A DNA stretch of 64,000 nucleotides from Neoarius graeffei (taxonomy: Eukaryota > Chordata > Actinopteri > Siluriformes > Ariidae): the NCBI RefSeq assembly GCF_027579695.1, contig NC_083572.1, forward strand, positions 12,479,915 to 12,543,914, in the 5' to 3' direction. Made by a program: the position numbers and the translations under genes. This document shows positions 41,647 to 52,392 of this stretch, piece after piece. The number at the start of each line of letters is the position of its first letter. Positions within the stretch are counted from its first letter, which is position 1. The notes beneath the pieces are model-generated. The model did not search any database, was not told where the DNA came from, and saw only the letters and a program-made list of their open reading frames with translations.

Positions 41647-42891
41647 TCGAACCTCGGATCCAGGAGGAACAATGCGGTTTTCGTCCTGGTCGCGGAACAC
41701 TGGACCAGCTCTATACCCTTCATAGGGTGCTCGAGGGTTCATGGGAGTTTGCCCAACCAGTCCACATGTGCTTTGTGGATCTGGAGAAGGCATTCGACCG
41801 TGTCCCCCGTGGTATTCTGTGGGGGGTGCTTCGGGAGTATGGGGTTCGGGGCTCTTTGCTAAGGGCTGTCCGGTCCCTGTACGAACGGAGCAGGAGTCTG
41901 GTTCGCATTGCCGGCAGTAAGTCAGACCTGTTCCCAGTGCATGTTGGACTCCGTCAGGGCTGCCCTTTGTCACCGGTTCTGTTCATAATTTTTATGGACA
42001 GAATTTCTAGGCGCAGCCAGGGGCCGGAAGGAATCCTGTTTGGGAACCACAGGATTTCATCTCTGCTTTTTGCGGATGATGTTGTCCTGTTGGCTTCTTC
42101 AAACCAGGACCTTCAGCATGCACTGGGGCGGTTTGCAGTCGAGTGTGAAGCGGCTGGGATGAGAATCAGCACCTCCAAGTCCGAGGCCATGGTTCTCGAC
42201 CGGAAAAGGGTGGCTTGCCCTCTCCAGGTTGGTGGAGAAGTCCTGCCTCAAGTGGAGGAGTTTAAGTATCTCGGGATCTTGTTCACGAGTGAGGGAAGGA
42301 TGGAGCGTGAGATCGACAGGCGGATCGGTGCAGCCTCCGCAGTGATGCGGTCGCTTTACCAGTCCGTCGTGGTGAAGAAGGAGCTGAGCCAAAAGGCGAA
42401 GCTCTCAATTTACCGGTCGATCTACGTTCCGACTCTCACCTATGGTCATGAGCTTTGGGTAATGACAGAAAGAACAAGATCGCGGATACAAGCGGCTGAA
42501 ATGAGTTTCCTTCGCAGGGTGGCTGGGCGCTCCCTTAGAGATAGGGTGAGAAGCACAGTCACTCGGGAGGAGCTCGGAGTAGAGCCGCTGCTCCTCCACA
42601 TCGAGAGGAACCAGCTGAGGTGGCTCGGGCATCTTTTTCGGATGCCTCCTGGACGCCTCCCTGGGGAGGTGTTCCAGGCATGTCCCCCCGGGAGGAGGCC
42701 CCGGGGAAGACCCAGGACACGCTGGAGGGACTATGTCTCTCGGCTGGCCTGGGAACGCCTCGGTGTTCTTCCCGAGGAGCTGGCCGAGGTGTCTGGGGAA
42801 AGGGAAGTTTGGGCTTCCATGCTTAGACTGCTGCCTCCGCGACCCGGTCCTGGATAAGCGGAAGAAGACGAGACGAGACGAGACGAGACGA
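41463..42891 (+). mobile_element. 5'-truncated LINE inserted in the L2 ORF1/ORF2 region
   Basis: A 12-bp target duplication GGCTACACTCTC occurs at 41451-41462 and 42892-42903. The 3' tail is four to five ACGAG units at 42866-42891. This is the same family as 23148-24396, opposite orientation, with about 170 bp more 5' sequence. Confidence 0.93.
41499..42857 (+). CDS. LINE reverse transcriptase, open 452-codon frame (5'-truncated)
   Basis: The frame contains EWQTGVVVPLFKKGDRRVCS, NYRGITLLSLPGKVY, EEQCGFRPGRGTLDQLYTL, VDLEKAFDRVPRG, VGLRQGCPLSPVLF, SLLFADDVVLLAS and KYLGILFTSEGRME, so palm motifs including the catalytic ADD are intact. The C-terminus has LTYGHELWVM, WLGHLFRMPPGRLPGEVF and EVWASMLRLLPPRPGPG. 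The endonuclease and 5' region are absent because reverse transcription stopped early. The frame has no internal stop, so the insertion is recent. The first Met is not a true start. Confidence 0.85.
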   Translation: MPLEWQTGVVVPLFKKGDRRVCSNYRGITLLSLPGKVYSRVLERRIRPIVEPRIQEEQCGFRPGRGTLDQLYTLHRVLEGSWEFAQPVHMCFVDLEKAFDRVPRGILWGVLREYGVRGSLLRAVRSLYERSRSLVRIAGSKSDLFPVHVGLRQGCPLSPVLFIIFMDRISRRSQGPEGILFGNHRISSLLFADDVVLLASSNQDLQHALGRFAVECEAAGMRISTSKSEAMVLDRKRVACPLQVGGEVLPQVEEFKYLGILFTSEGRMEREIDRRIGAASAVMRSLYQSVVVKKELSQKAKLSIYRSIYVPTLTYGHELWVMTERTRSRIQAAEMSFLRRVAGRSLRDRVRSTVTREELGVEPLLLHIERNQLRWLGHLFRMPPGRLPGEVFQACPPGRRPRGRPRTRWRDYVSRLAWERLGVLPEELAEVSGEREVWASMLRLLPPRPGPG

Positions 42892-42903
42892 GGCTACACT
42901 CTC

Positions 42904-43064
42904 TTTTTCCAGCCCAAATCTGTCACGACAAGCAGTGTACCCAGTTCATCAAAATTGTGTTCACCCAGGACTTTCAGCTGGCTACAAATCTTTTTCACCA
43001 TCCAAAAGATACATGTCATCTCCAATCCTTTCACCCTTAAACCAAATGGAACATTTAGAAAGTC
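42904..43064 (+). other. L2 LINE region between ORF1 and ORF2
   Basis: It resumes immediately after the LINE target duplication and leads into ORF2. The frame around 42950-43060 is part of the L2 sequence. No other feature. Confidence 0.5.
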
Positions 43065-44642
43065 TTGTTTGATGTACTCTGGGTCCCTGCAAATGGGTGT
43101 AGTTTTGAAAACCAGCTGGGACCCAATGTGCCTATGCCATTCTCTATTCCTGTGTTGATAAGAAATAGAAAACATAGGGCACATTTAACCCTGGGGGTGA
43201 ACCAATCTAATCTCCTTCCTCTTTTAAAACAACATCAGAGTGCACAAGCAGATATTACTTCTAGACTTTCTGTAAAGCTAGCTCTTCTGAACGTTAGATC
43301 ACTTTTAAACAAGTCATTTTTAATTAATGATCTTATTTGCAAACACAATCTTGATTTTTTGCTTCTAACTGAAACTTGGCTGGATCAAGCAAATAGTGCT
43401 ACCACCCTTATTGAAGCAGCTCCCCCAAATTTTAATTTTTTGAATGTTACCCGACAAGGGAAAGGTGGAGGGATCGCAAATATATTCAAAGTCTCTTTTC
43501 AATGTAAACAATCCTCACTTGGTGATTTTACGTCCTTTGAACACTTATGTGCACTTGTTACATGCTCTCCTAACATATTATTATTAACTATTTATAGGCC
43601 TCCGAGACATTCAGCCAAAGTCTTTCTTGAAGAGTTTGGTGAACTGTTGTCAGTCATTTGCTTAGAGTTTGATTGTCTTATTATATCTGGGGATTTTAAC
43701 TTGCATGTAGATAATACTGATAACACTTATGCCAAAGAACTACTTGCAATTATTGACAACTTCAACCTAGTACAACATGTACAGGGGCCGACCCACTCTC
43801 GTGGTCATACTCTTGACCTCGTCATCACAAAGGGTCTTACTGTTTCTTATACTGTTGTTGACCTGGCCTTATCCGATCATTTCTGTGTTTTCTTTGATGT
43901 TTCTATGTCTCCTCACATTCAGAACAGCTCAACGACTATAGGTAGGAGAGTCATAAAAGACAACACATGTGCTCTCTTTGAGCAAGCTCTCTCTCAGAAC
44001 TCAACCAAAATGTCAGAATCTGTAGATGATTTACTGGAAATTTTTAATTTAAATATGACCCAAATTATGGATGATATTGCTCCATTCAAAATCAAAAGAG
44101 TCAATGATAAGCAGAAAGCACCATGGAAGCAGTACCCAGCTGTTAAACTGCTAAAGAGAGAATGTAGAAAGACTGAAAGAAAATGGCGCAAATCTAAACT
44201 TCACATCCATTATCAAATCCATAAAGAGATGCTTTGTAATTATAATTATGAAATTCGTAAAGCAAGACAGTCTTTCTTCTCCAACATCATCAGCAGGAAT
44301 ATGAACAATGCCCGTGTGCTATTTTCAACAGTAGAGAAGCTAACTAATCCCCCACCACAATTAGCACCTGAACTTCTCTCAGTTAATAAATGCAATGAGT
44401 TTGCATCCTTTTTCAAAGGTAAAATTGATAAAATACGGCAGAATATTCCTCATATATCTCAGTTGCAAAAAATTGAAAAACTGCAATCACCAATGACACA
44501 GATATATAACTTCAACACAATGTCAGAATTTTGTTTAATTGATTATGGGACTCTTGAAAAACTGTACAAAATCTCAGTTCCTCAACATCTGAATTGGACA
44601 TTCTGCCCACCAACTTTTTTAAGTCTGTTCTTCATCTTATAA
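43065..44642 (+). pseudogene. L2 LINE ORF2, endonuclease part
   Basis: The 525-codon frame has LALLNVRSLLNKSF, FLLLTETWLD, LIISGDFNLHVDN, THSRGHTLDLVITKG and LALSDHFCVFFD. These are the catalytic blocks of an APE-type endonuclease. It ends by frameshift near 44600; the continuing peptide (LIITDVLQIINTSLETG) is read in another frame. Confidence 0.85.
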
Positions 44643-45987
44643 TTACAGATGTGCTTCAAATTATAAATACATCCCTGGAGACTGGCGTTGTTCCTGTGTC
44701 CCTAAAAAAAGCCGTTGTAAAGCCCCTACTTTAAAAAATAATCTGGATCCTTCAGTATTAAATAACTACAGGCCAATATCAAATTTACCATTCATCGGGA
44801 AAATCCTTGAAAAAATTGTCTTCAATCAATTAACTGCCTTCTTGATATCAAACAGCCGTTTTGATAATTTTCAGTCAGGATTTCGTGCCAATCATAGCAC
44901 TGAAACGGCGCTGATTAAAGTTATAAATGACATACGTCTTAATACTGATGCAGGCAAAACATCGGTCCTGGTATTACTGGACCTCAGTGCAGCTTTTGAT
45001 ACTGTTGATCACAACATACTGCTATATCGACTTGAACACTGGGTTGGATTGACTGGTAAAGTTATCAATTGGTTAAATTCATACTTAAAAGATAGAAGCT
45101 TCTTTGTTACCATGGGAAATTGTTCCTCAACGTCAATGTCCTTGACCTGTGGTGTCCCCCAGGGGTCGATTCTTGGACCATTACTTTTCAACCTTTATAT
45201 GCTCCCACTTGGGCAAATTATCAGTAACAATTCAATTTTGTATCACTGCTATGCAGATGACACCCAAATTTATTTTGCTCTATCACCTAATGATTATGCC
45301 CCCCTTGAATGTCTCTACCAGTGTATCAATCAAATCAACAGCTGGATGTCACAAAATTTTCTTCAGCTGAACACAGATAAAACAGAAGTAATGCTATTTG
45401 GAAAAAAAGATGAAAGACTCAGGATTACCACTATTCTTGACACAAAAGGGATTAAAACTAAAGAAATGGTTAAAAATCTTGGTGTTTTCATTGACAGTGA
45501 GCTAAACTTTGACAGTCACATGAAAGCAATCACTAAAACGGCATTTTATCACCTAAAAAACATTTCCAAACTAAGAGGACTTATGTCAAAAAATGATCTG
45601 GAAAAACTAATACATGCCTTCATCTCTAGTAGGGTTGATTACTGCAATGGCCTTTTCACAGGCCTGCCAAAAAAGACCATCAAACGACTTCAGCTGGTTC
45701 AAAATGCAGCGGCTAGGGTTCTCACACGAACAAAAAGAACAGAGCACATTACTCCAATTCTAAGGTCCCTTCACTGGCTTCCAGTAAGCTACAGAATTGA
45801 CTTTAAAGCATTGCTGCTGGTGTACAAATCTCTAAATGGTACAGGGCCCAATTACCTCTCTGATATGTTGCAGCGGCCTAACCCAATCAGATCTACCAGA
45901 TCGAAACAGAAAAATTTACTATTAAAACCAGTTGTTAAAACAAAGTATGGTGAAGCAGCTTTTAGCTACTATGCAGTACAGCTATAG
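44643..45987 (+). pseudogene. L2 LINE ORF2, reverse transcriptase part
   Basis: The frame from 44842 includes NFQSGFRANHSTETALIKV, LVLLDLSAAFDTVDH, CGVPQGSILGPLLFNLYM and CYADDTQIYFAL (intact YADD). The thumb ends at AAFSYYAVQL followed by TAG where Trp (TGG) is expected; NQLPEDIKNAP continues in frame after it. Lesions therefore are one or two frameshifts around 44600-44740 and one nonsense codon at 45985-45987. Confidence 0.87.
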
Positions 45988-46441
45988 AACCAACTCCCAG
46001 AGGACATTAAAAATGCTCCTGCTGTTGGCAGCTTCAAATCTAGGTTAAAGACCAAGCTGTTTTCAGATGCTTTCTGTTAAATAATTAATATTGTCTTCTT
46101 TACATTTTTTATAATCTTTACTTTCTCTGCATGTTTCAAATTTACTTTAACTTTATTCTATTTTATTCTGCTGGTTTCTTTTTTTCTTTTTCTCCTCCTA
46201 TTTGAACTACTACTTCATTTTATTATTTTATTTCTACTATTGTTTAATTCTTATTATTTTCTTTTAATTCTTTTAATTAATTGTTTAATTCTTATAATAT
46301 TATATATTAGAATAAAAATAAAATTATTTTATGTAATTTTATTCTCTATTGTTTACTGTTTTGTTTTTACTTCTGTAAAGCACATTGAACTGCCATTGTG
46401 TATGAAATGTGCTATATAAATAAACTTGCCTTGCCTTTGAG

Positions 46442-46903
46442 GTGAAGGCTGCACTGTGCGGGGGGCCACTGTTACACTACCCTGACGTTTCTCTCCCCTT
46501 TACATTGCAGACGGACATGTCGGACAGAGGGCTGGGGGCCGTTCTGTCCCAGGAGGTGGAGGGGGAGGACCGCCCCGTCCTGTACATAAGCAGGAAGCTG
46601 TCGGTGCGTGAGGGGCGCTACAGCACCATCAAAAAGGAGTGCCTGGCGATTAAGTGGGCGGTCCTTGCCCTCCGCTACTACCTCCTGGGGCGCTCTTTCA
46701 CCCTTTGTTCGGACCACGCGCCCCTCCAGTGGCTCCACCGCATAAAGGATGCCAGTGCGCGGATCACCCGTTGGTATCTGGCACTCCAGCCCTTTAATTT
46801 CAAGGTGGTCCACAGGCCAGGGGCGCAGATGGTCGTGGCGGACTTCCTCTCCTGTCAAGGGAGGGGGGGAGTCAGCTGCAGGCCGGACGGCTGCCCGGCC
46901 TGA
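46442..46903 (+). pseudogene. Gypsy RNase H fragment
   Basis: It reads VKAALCGGPLLHYPDVSLPF, TDMSDRGLGAVLSQEVEG (catalytic D), KKECLAIKWAVLALRYY (catalytic E) and SDHAPLQWLHRI (catalytic D), then HRPGAQMVVADFLSCQG. The domain order and spacing match Gypsy RNase H. The upstream reverse transcriptase palm is missing. Confidence 0.85.
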
Positions 46904-46952
46904 GTTGGGTGGTGGGGGTAAGTGGCAGCGGGGGCATGGTCAAGCGTCGGTC

Positions 46953-47213
46953 TGTGACCGGAGGGTGGAGTCAGGGAAGGTAAGTGGCAGAATCACTGCA
47001 CCTGATGTTGGTTAACCTGTGTTTCTGTGTCTTCCCCAGTGACCACGCACTATAAGAGGAGAGGGAGAGCGGAGGAAGGGAGCTTCTCCCCAACCTGGAT
47101 ACTTGTGTGCGTGCGCGTGTGTATAGCTTAAAGCTGAAAAGCTAATAAAAGAGTTTGTGGAACTTAATTCTGGCCTGCCGTCTTTCTGTGCTCCATCCAC
47201 ACGAACTGCTACA
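46953..47213 (+). repeat. Probable Gypsy 3' LTR
   Basis: A 261-bp segment runs from TGTGACCGGAGGGTGG to GAACTGCTACA, after a purine-rich stretch at 46858-46940. It contains CACTATAAGAGG (TATA-like) and AATAAAAGAG near 47143 (poly-A signal-like). The paired 5' LTR is not in the window, so the ends are estimated from TG...CA. Confidence 0.6.
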
Positions 47214-48035
47214 GGAAGGAACAACCAAGAAAATGGATTTCCACTGGGACAAACCTAGGACTGGTAGTTCAGGAGGTGATGCTGGATAAACTGTTGTTTA
47301 TCATGGAGTTTATCTCAGCCCTTACATGATGATACACTCTATATTATCTATAAGCTTTTACGACAATGGACAGCCAATAATATTTCGACCAATGCTTTAG
47401 TTTAGTCTTACATCCAATCACTTGTCACTTATTATTAAATCATGACATAATAATTACTTACTTAAGCACTCATCATCTGCAACTCTGTCTTTTTACGTTT
47501 TGTGCCATCCTTGTAATATGGATGGTTTCCATGTCAAATGATTAGGTCTGATTCTATTGGCAAAGCTTGTATTAGCACTCTGAGTGGAAAGGAGTCTGAA
47601 CCGCAAAGATTAAAAAAAAAAAAAAACCACACATACACCAAGCAAGTAGAAGTGAATCTTAAATGTCATAGCATATCGTTTTTAGTCTGCACCACAGCTT
47701 TCTCACAGCCAGGTGCACCTTGCTTTTTGATCACTTGTGCTTTCGATTTTTGGAAGTTTGGAAACAATGATGGCGTGAACATTGTCGTATGGGAATGACC
47801 GTTTTATAAGTTTTTGTAACCAAATGCTATAGCATAACATTAAAACATCCATGTTTAATATGAATGTATTCTATTGAAACCTGAGATATAGATTAAATTC
47901 AGAATGCATTGACCCCCCCCACACACACACACACCCTTTTTTTTAAGAAAAAAAATTTCAGATACAATGCCAAGTAAAATTATATGAAATGGGTTGTTAT
48001 GAGGATGATGCATTGGCTATAATTGCATTTTGCAA
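47214..48035 (-). repeat. Inverted copy of the il21r-upstream block
   Basis: The minus strand matches 25303-26072 nearly base for base (start GGAAGGAACAACCAAG on plus equals the reverse of the site at 26056-26072). It begins exactly at the LTR end and runs to the hAT inverted repeat. It lacks coding exons. Confidence 0.88.
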
Positions 48036-48291
48036 TAAAAGAAAATCAGAGCACGGCAAACATGTAGATGGTGTTAAATTGCTTCCATCCCCTACTACAC
48101 ATTTTAGAGACAGGTTACCAACGGTCGTTACCACCATTACTCTTCATTCAATACTTTTCCAGTTTACTGACAACTGATGGTAGTAACGAGTGTTGGTCAT
48201 CGGTAACCTGTCTCTAAAATGTGTAGTAGGGGATGGAAGCAATTTAACACCATCTACATGTTTGCCGTGCTCTGATTTTCTTTTATTGGCC
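48036..48291. repeat. Inverted repeat of hAT fragment ends
   Basis: Arms at 48036-48121 and 48205-48291 are inverse copies (AGAAAATCAGAGCACGGC on one side, GCCGTGCTCTGATTTTC on the other) around an 80-bp centre. It marks the turning point of the inverted duplication. Confidence 0.85.
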
Positions 48292-48552
48292 AGGAAAATA
48301 ATAGATATATATTGGGGAAAGATCTTCGATGTAAAAACTGCTCTGGGTGTTGCCAGGTTTCCAATGCTGAAACAACTTCTTACTGCTTTGCTGTGCCTCC
48401 CACAGAGCAACGCAGATAGTGAGAGGGCTTTTTCATTGGTTAGGAAAATTCATACTGAGGACAGAAAAAATATGGCTGCAGACACATTAACTGCATATCT
48501 GCAAATTAAAATGAACTGTGATGAGGAGCTGCAACTGCTACCCAAGCAGTGA
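48190..48552 (+). pseudogene. hAT transposase C-terminal fragment, copy B
   Basis: A 120-codon frame ends with FPMLKQLLTALLCLPQS, NADSERAFSLVRKIHTEDRK and LTAYLQIKMNCDEELQ. SNADSERAFS is the hAT C-terminal dimerisation motif. The catalytic D and first half are missing. A near-identical fragment is at 59919-60287. Confidence 0.78.
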
Positions 48553-48666
48553 AATTATAACTAGTGCCAAATCTGCAACATCTTTGTACAACAAAGAACA
48601 CTCCAAAAAGGAATAAGATTTAAATTCTTGTTATAAGTTACTGGGAAGATTTTCAATTTAACTTCA

Positions 48667-48803
48667 TAAATATATTATTTACCAGCTGGGAGGTCCGTAT
48701 CGTGAAATACCGTGACCGAGGTCTTGAAAGTACTGTATTCAAGGTCGAGGTCACAGTATTTCACCATACGGACTGACCTTAACCTGGTAAATAATATATT
48801 TAC
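48667..48803. mobile_element. Palindromic element (CCGTATGGTGAAATAC type), copy B
   Basis: Inverted arms around GGTCCGTATCGTGAAATACC and its counterpart TATTTCACCATACGGAC, ending at ATATATTTACAG. It recurs at 60402-60514 with a shorter loop. Confidence 0.7.
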
Positions 48804-49689
48804 AGATACAGGAACAACTAACATATTCACTGCAAAGAGAGCTGTATCTAGATAGCCATTTCGGAGAGAGTGAGGAAATGAGAGAAGATATATGAAGAGA
48901 TAATCAGAGTGGAGGAATATAGAGGAAGAGAAGAGAGAGATAAAGAAGGGAGGGAGAGAAATGGCTCGGTTTCAATAACAAGAGAAGAAATAAGAGATAT
49001 TAAAATCTATTGGTAGAATTTGAACCTGGCAATAGAGAGACTAAAAGAAAGAAAAAAAGAAGAACGAAAGATAAAGTCATGACAAATTAGGAAGCCCCCT
49101 ATGATTTCCTCTCTTGTACAGGTAGTGACGCTACACTTACTGAAAATGGCTATACATGTGGTTCACCCGGGGACATCACCATATTTGTGTGCGCATGTGT
49201 GTGTGTAAAGCAAAGCAGAGAGAGGAACTGATCGTGTATTCAGAACTGCCACGCTGCCTCACAGTGATACCATGTGCAATGAAGCCATCAGACTTTTAAT
49301 CCATCGAAATCAGAAAGACATCAATTAAAAATAATCACCGAGATATGAGTATCAACAAAACATTCATCTATGTCTGAAAGGTGAGTTGTGATAGTTATTT
49401 AAGTACAGTGGATGTCAGTGTATCATTATGAATCGGACACACTGATCCTATTCTTAACATTGAACTTAACATAGGACTGGTATTGGACTGAAATGTTGGG
49501 TTGGGTTGGGATCAGAATTGGATTGGATTTGTCACTGAAGTACGTCAGACATATTTTGTAGTCACGATTTTTTCTTTAAGTACTGTCTGTCTTCACATGT
49601 TCTCTCCTTAAGTATGACAGCATGTCAGTGTGAGATCAGGATTAGTGCTTCACTAATGTACATTAGTGTGTTCTTTATGATGATGATGA

Positions 49690-50056
49690 GGGCGGCACGG
49701 TGGTGTAGTGGTTAGCGCTGTCGCCTCACAGCAAGAAGGTCTGGGTTCGAGCCCCATGGCCGGCGAGGGCCTTTCTGTGAGGAGTTTGCATGTTCTCCCC
49801 GTGTCCGCGTTTTCCTCCGGGTGCTCCGGTTTCCCCCACAGTCCAAAGACATGCAGGTTAGGTTAACTGGTGACTCTAAATTGACCGTAGGTGTGAATGT
49901 GAGTGTGAATGGTTGTCTGTGTCTATGTGTCAGCCCTGTGATCACCTGGCGACTTGTCCAGGATGTACCCTGCCTTTCGCCTGTAGTCAGCTGGGATAGG
50001 CTCCAGCTTGCCTGCGACCCTGTAGAACAGGATAAAGTGGCTAGAGATAATGAGAT
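49690..50056 (+). mobile_element. Mermaid-type SINE, copy-B-specific
   Basis: Inserted into a GATGATGATGATT run that is uninterrupted at 21419-21433 in copy A. Confidence 0.9.
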
Positions 50057-50366
50057 GTGATGATGATTATTATTATTATTATTGCAAAATACGATAATAG
50101 CAAATGCGGCATCCTCATAACAACCCATTTTAAACTGCTTTTTATTGTATTGTATCGAAAATTTAAATGCTAATGTATGAAATCATATGAGAATGAGATC
50201 GAGTTTTGGCATGGGGTGATATTTGGAGCTTCAATATCAGTCCAGGATCCAGAATGTTGAATGGGATTGGTGCATCACTAATGTATAGCTGTTTGTGTTC
50301 TTTAGTATGATGATGATACTACTAGTACTACTACTACCAATAATAATAATAATAATAATAATAATA

Positions 50367-50501
50367 GGGCGGCTGTGATGACCTGGCGACTTGTCCAGGG
50401 TGTACCCTGCCTTTCGCCCGTAGTCAGCTGGGATAGGCTCCAGCTTACCTGCGACCCTGTAGAACAGGATAAAGCGTCTAGAGATAATGAGATGAAATGA
50501 G
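50367..50501 (+). mobile_element. 5'-truncated Mermaid-type SINE
   Basis: Only GGGCGGC fused to the 3' part from TGTGATGACCTGGCG to GATGAAATGA. Inserted in the AAT repeat just before the older SINE at 50508 and absent from copy A. Confidence 0.85.
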
Positions 50502-50862
50502 ATAATAGGACGGCATGGTGATGTAGTGCTTAGCACTGTCACCTCACAGCAAGAAGGTTCTGGGTCTGAGCCTAGTAGCCGATGGGGACTTTTCTGTGTG
50601 GAGTTTGCATGTTCTCTCCATGTCTGCGTGGGTTTCCTCCGGGTGCTCCGGTTTCTCCCACGGTCCAAAGACATGCAGGTTTGGTGAATTGGTGGCTCTA
50701 AATTGACCGTAGGTGTGAATGTGAGTGTGAATGGTTATTTGTCTCTATGTGTCAGCCCTGTGATGATCTGGCAACTTGTCCAGGGTGTACCCCCCATCTC
50801 TTCAAGACTTGCCCATAGTCAGCTGGGATCGGCTCCAGCTTGCCTGCGACCCTGCACAGGAT

Positions 50863-51938
50863 CAAGGCTGGATTAACTATATGGGCCTGCGGCACAGTGC
50901 CCAGGGGCACTAACCACTCAGCCAATGGGGGGGCACCACATGACAGAAACTTTAAAAATATTTTTTGTGAATGCCTGTGACCATTAACCCCCCTTTCCTC
51001 AACCTGTCAGTTGAGCCAGTCCACCTACGGTGAAATGTATCAATTTTTTAAAAACCGCGGTAGAAATGAAAAATGGACAGACATCAATTGAGTGGTTGTG
51101 CGAAGAGAAAATTAAAAAAAGAGAAAGACTCCAGGCGTGTAGCTGCAATTAAAAATGTTCCAGTGTTAGATCGTTTTTTTAAATAAAAACATCGACAACT
51201 GCTGTCACTACCAGCGCTGATGCCGGGGAGGAGGATATGTGCGAAGCCACGTAGAGATCAGGTGACGAGAAGGAAAACGAGGGTGTTATGGATGTCAACC
51301 CAGCGCAGCCGACGCCAGTAGAACACTTCTCTATTTCAACTGATATGGGGAGAACATGTCTAGGTTCATACAGAACAGATACTCTTTGAATTGATACACA
51401 TATGTATATTGTAGATCTGAATATGCCGTACTGGATGTTATTTGAATTTATATTTCGAATTGAGACATTTGAATATGTTGCCTAGATCGATGCTATTTTA
51501 ATTAATACACATTTTGAATTGGCACATTTGAATATGCTGTATTGTATATAGATGGATGCTGTTTAAATTGCTGATGCCGTTTGAATTGATACACATTTTG
51601 AATTGAGACATTTGAATATGGATAGAATAGAGTATGGATGCTTTGAAGGTTTTTATTGAGACATACAAATATATGCTGCTCACTTTTGAATAAGACATTT
51701 CAATATGCCTACATGCATATCGTTGGTTGTTTTCAGTGAATCTGATGGGCTGATGTAGCCTACTTAATAAATTTTCAATGAGGAAGAATGACCTTGTTTA
51801 TGTGTACTATTTATGCATATGATACTATTTTTGACAGCAAAGGGCAAGGTTTGTGAGTGTGTGCAGGAGGTTACTGAACGCGTGCACGCAGGGTGGTGGT
51901 GGTGCCCAGGGGCACCGCATTGGCTTAATACGGCACTG
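50863..51938 (+). mobile_element. hAT element with ZMYM1-like transposase remnant
   Basis: The ends CAAGGCTGGATTAAC and TTAATACGGCACTG are inverted, with the 8-bp duplication CACAGGAT (50855-50862 and 51939-51946). Around 51064-51178 the plus strand encodes MDRHQLSGCAKRKLKKEKDS then AIKNVPVLDRFF, an N-terminal transposase start of the kind found in ZMYM/hAT proteins. Most of the transposase is deleted. Confidence 0.82.
51370..51735 (+). repeat. Degenerate tandem repeat (~65-bp unit) inside the hAT element
   Basis: Units share the words TTTGAATTGATACACAT, GAATTGAGACATTTGAATATG and GATGCTGTTT, repeated about four to five times with decay. AT-rich with no coding. Confidence 0.6.
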
Positions 51939-52095
51939 CACAGGATAAGTGGTTACAGAGAATGGCTAGATAATAATAATAATTATTATTATTATTACTG
52001 CAAAATGCAATAATAGCCAATGCATCATCCTCATAACAACCCATTTTATATAATTTTACTTGGCATTGTATCTGAAATTTTTTTTCGATAAAAAA

Positions 52096-52135
52096 TGCGT
52101 GTGTGTGTGTGTGTGTGTGTGGGGGGGGGGGGGGT
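52096..52135 (+). repeat. GT dinucleotide plus poly-G tract
   Basis: GT repeats followed by about 14 G. The same composite tract is shorter at 25357-25376 and appears as C/CA at 47911-47935 in the inverted copy. Confidence 0.8.
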
Positions 52136-52392
52136 CAATGCATTCTGAATTTAATCTATATCTCAGGTTTCAATAGAATACATTCATATTAAACATGGAT
52201 GTTTTAATGTTATGCTATAGTACTTGGTTACAAAAACTTGTAAAACAGTCATTCCCATAAGACAATGTTCACGCCATCATTGTTTCCAAACTTCCAAAAA
52301 TCGAAAGCACAAGTGATCAAAAAGCAAGGTGCACCTGGCTGTGAGAAAGCAGTGGTGCAGACTAAAAAAGATGCTATGACATTTAAAGTTCA

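Larger units (their letters stand above)
40039..46435 (+). mobile_element. L2-clade LINE with SGNH-type ORF1, interrupted by another LINE
   Basis: A pyrimidine-rich leader (40043-40260), ORF1 (40264 to about 41462, resuming after the insert), ORF2 (43065-45987 in two frames) and a 3' end with TGTGCTATATAAATAAAC and TTGCC repeats at 46411-46435. It contains a 12-bp-TSD LINE insertion at 41463-42891. It lies between Gypsy reverse transcriptase and RNase H, and Gypsy sequence is lost at the junction. Confidence 0.85.
39295..47213 (+). mobile_element. Gypsy LTR retrotransposon remnant, Gmr1-like domain order, with nested LINEs
   Basis: The order along the plus strand is integrase C-terminus (39330-39540), protease-distal/reverse transcriptase N-terminal part (39650-40038), a large LINE insertion (40039-46435), RNase H (46442-46880), then an LTR-like segment. 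Integrase lying before reverse transcriptase is unlike standard Gypsy and matches the Gmr1-type group described in fish. The reverse transcriptase centre is missing. Confidence 0.75.
50508..51958 (+). mobile_element. Older Mermaid-type SINE, split by a hAT element
   Basis: Counterpart of 21741-22111. Its last 20 bp are displaced to 51939-51958 by the hAT insertion. Confidence 0.85.

Noticed and set aside
39284-46903. Endogenous retrovirus with envelope
   Set aside because: No envelope frame or signal/transmembrane pattern is present; domains match a Gypsy retrotransposon.
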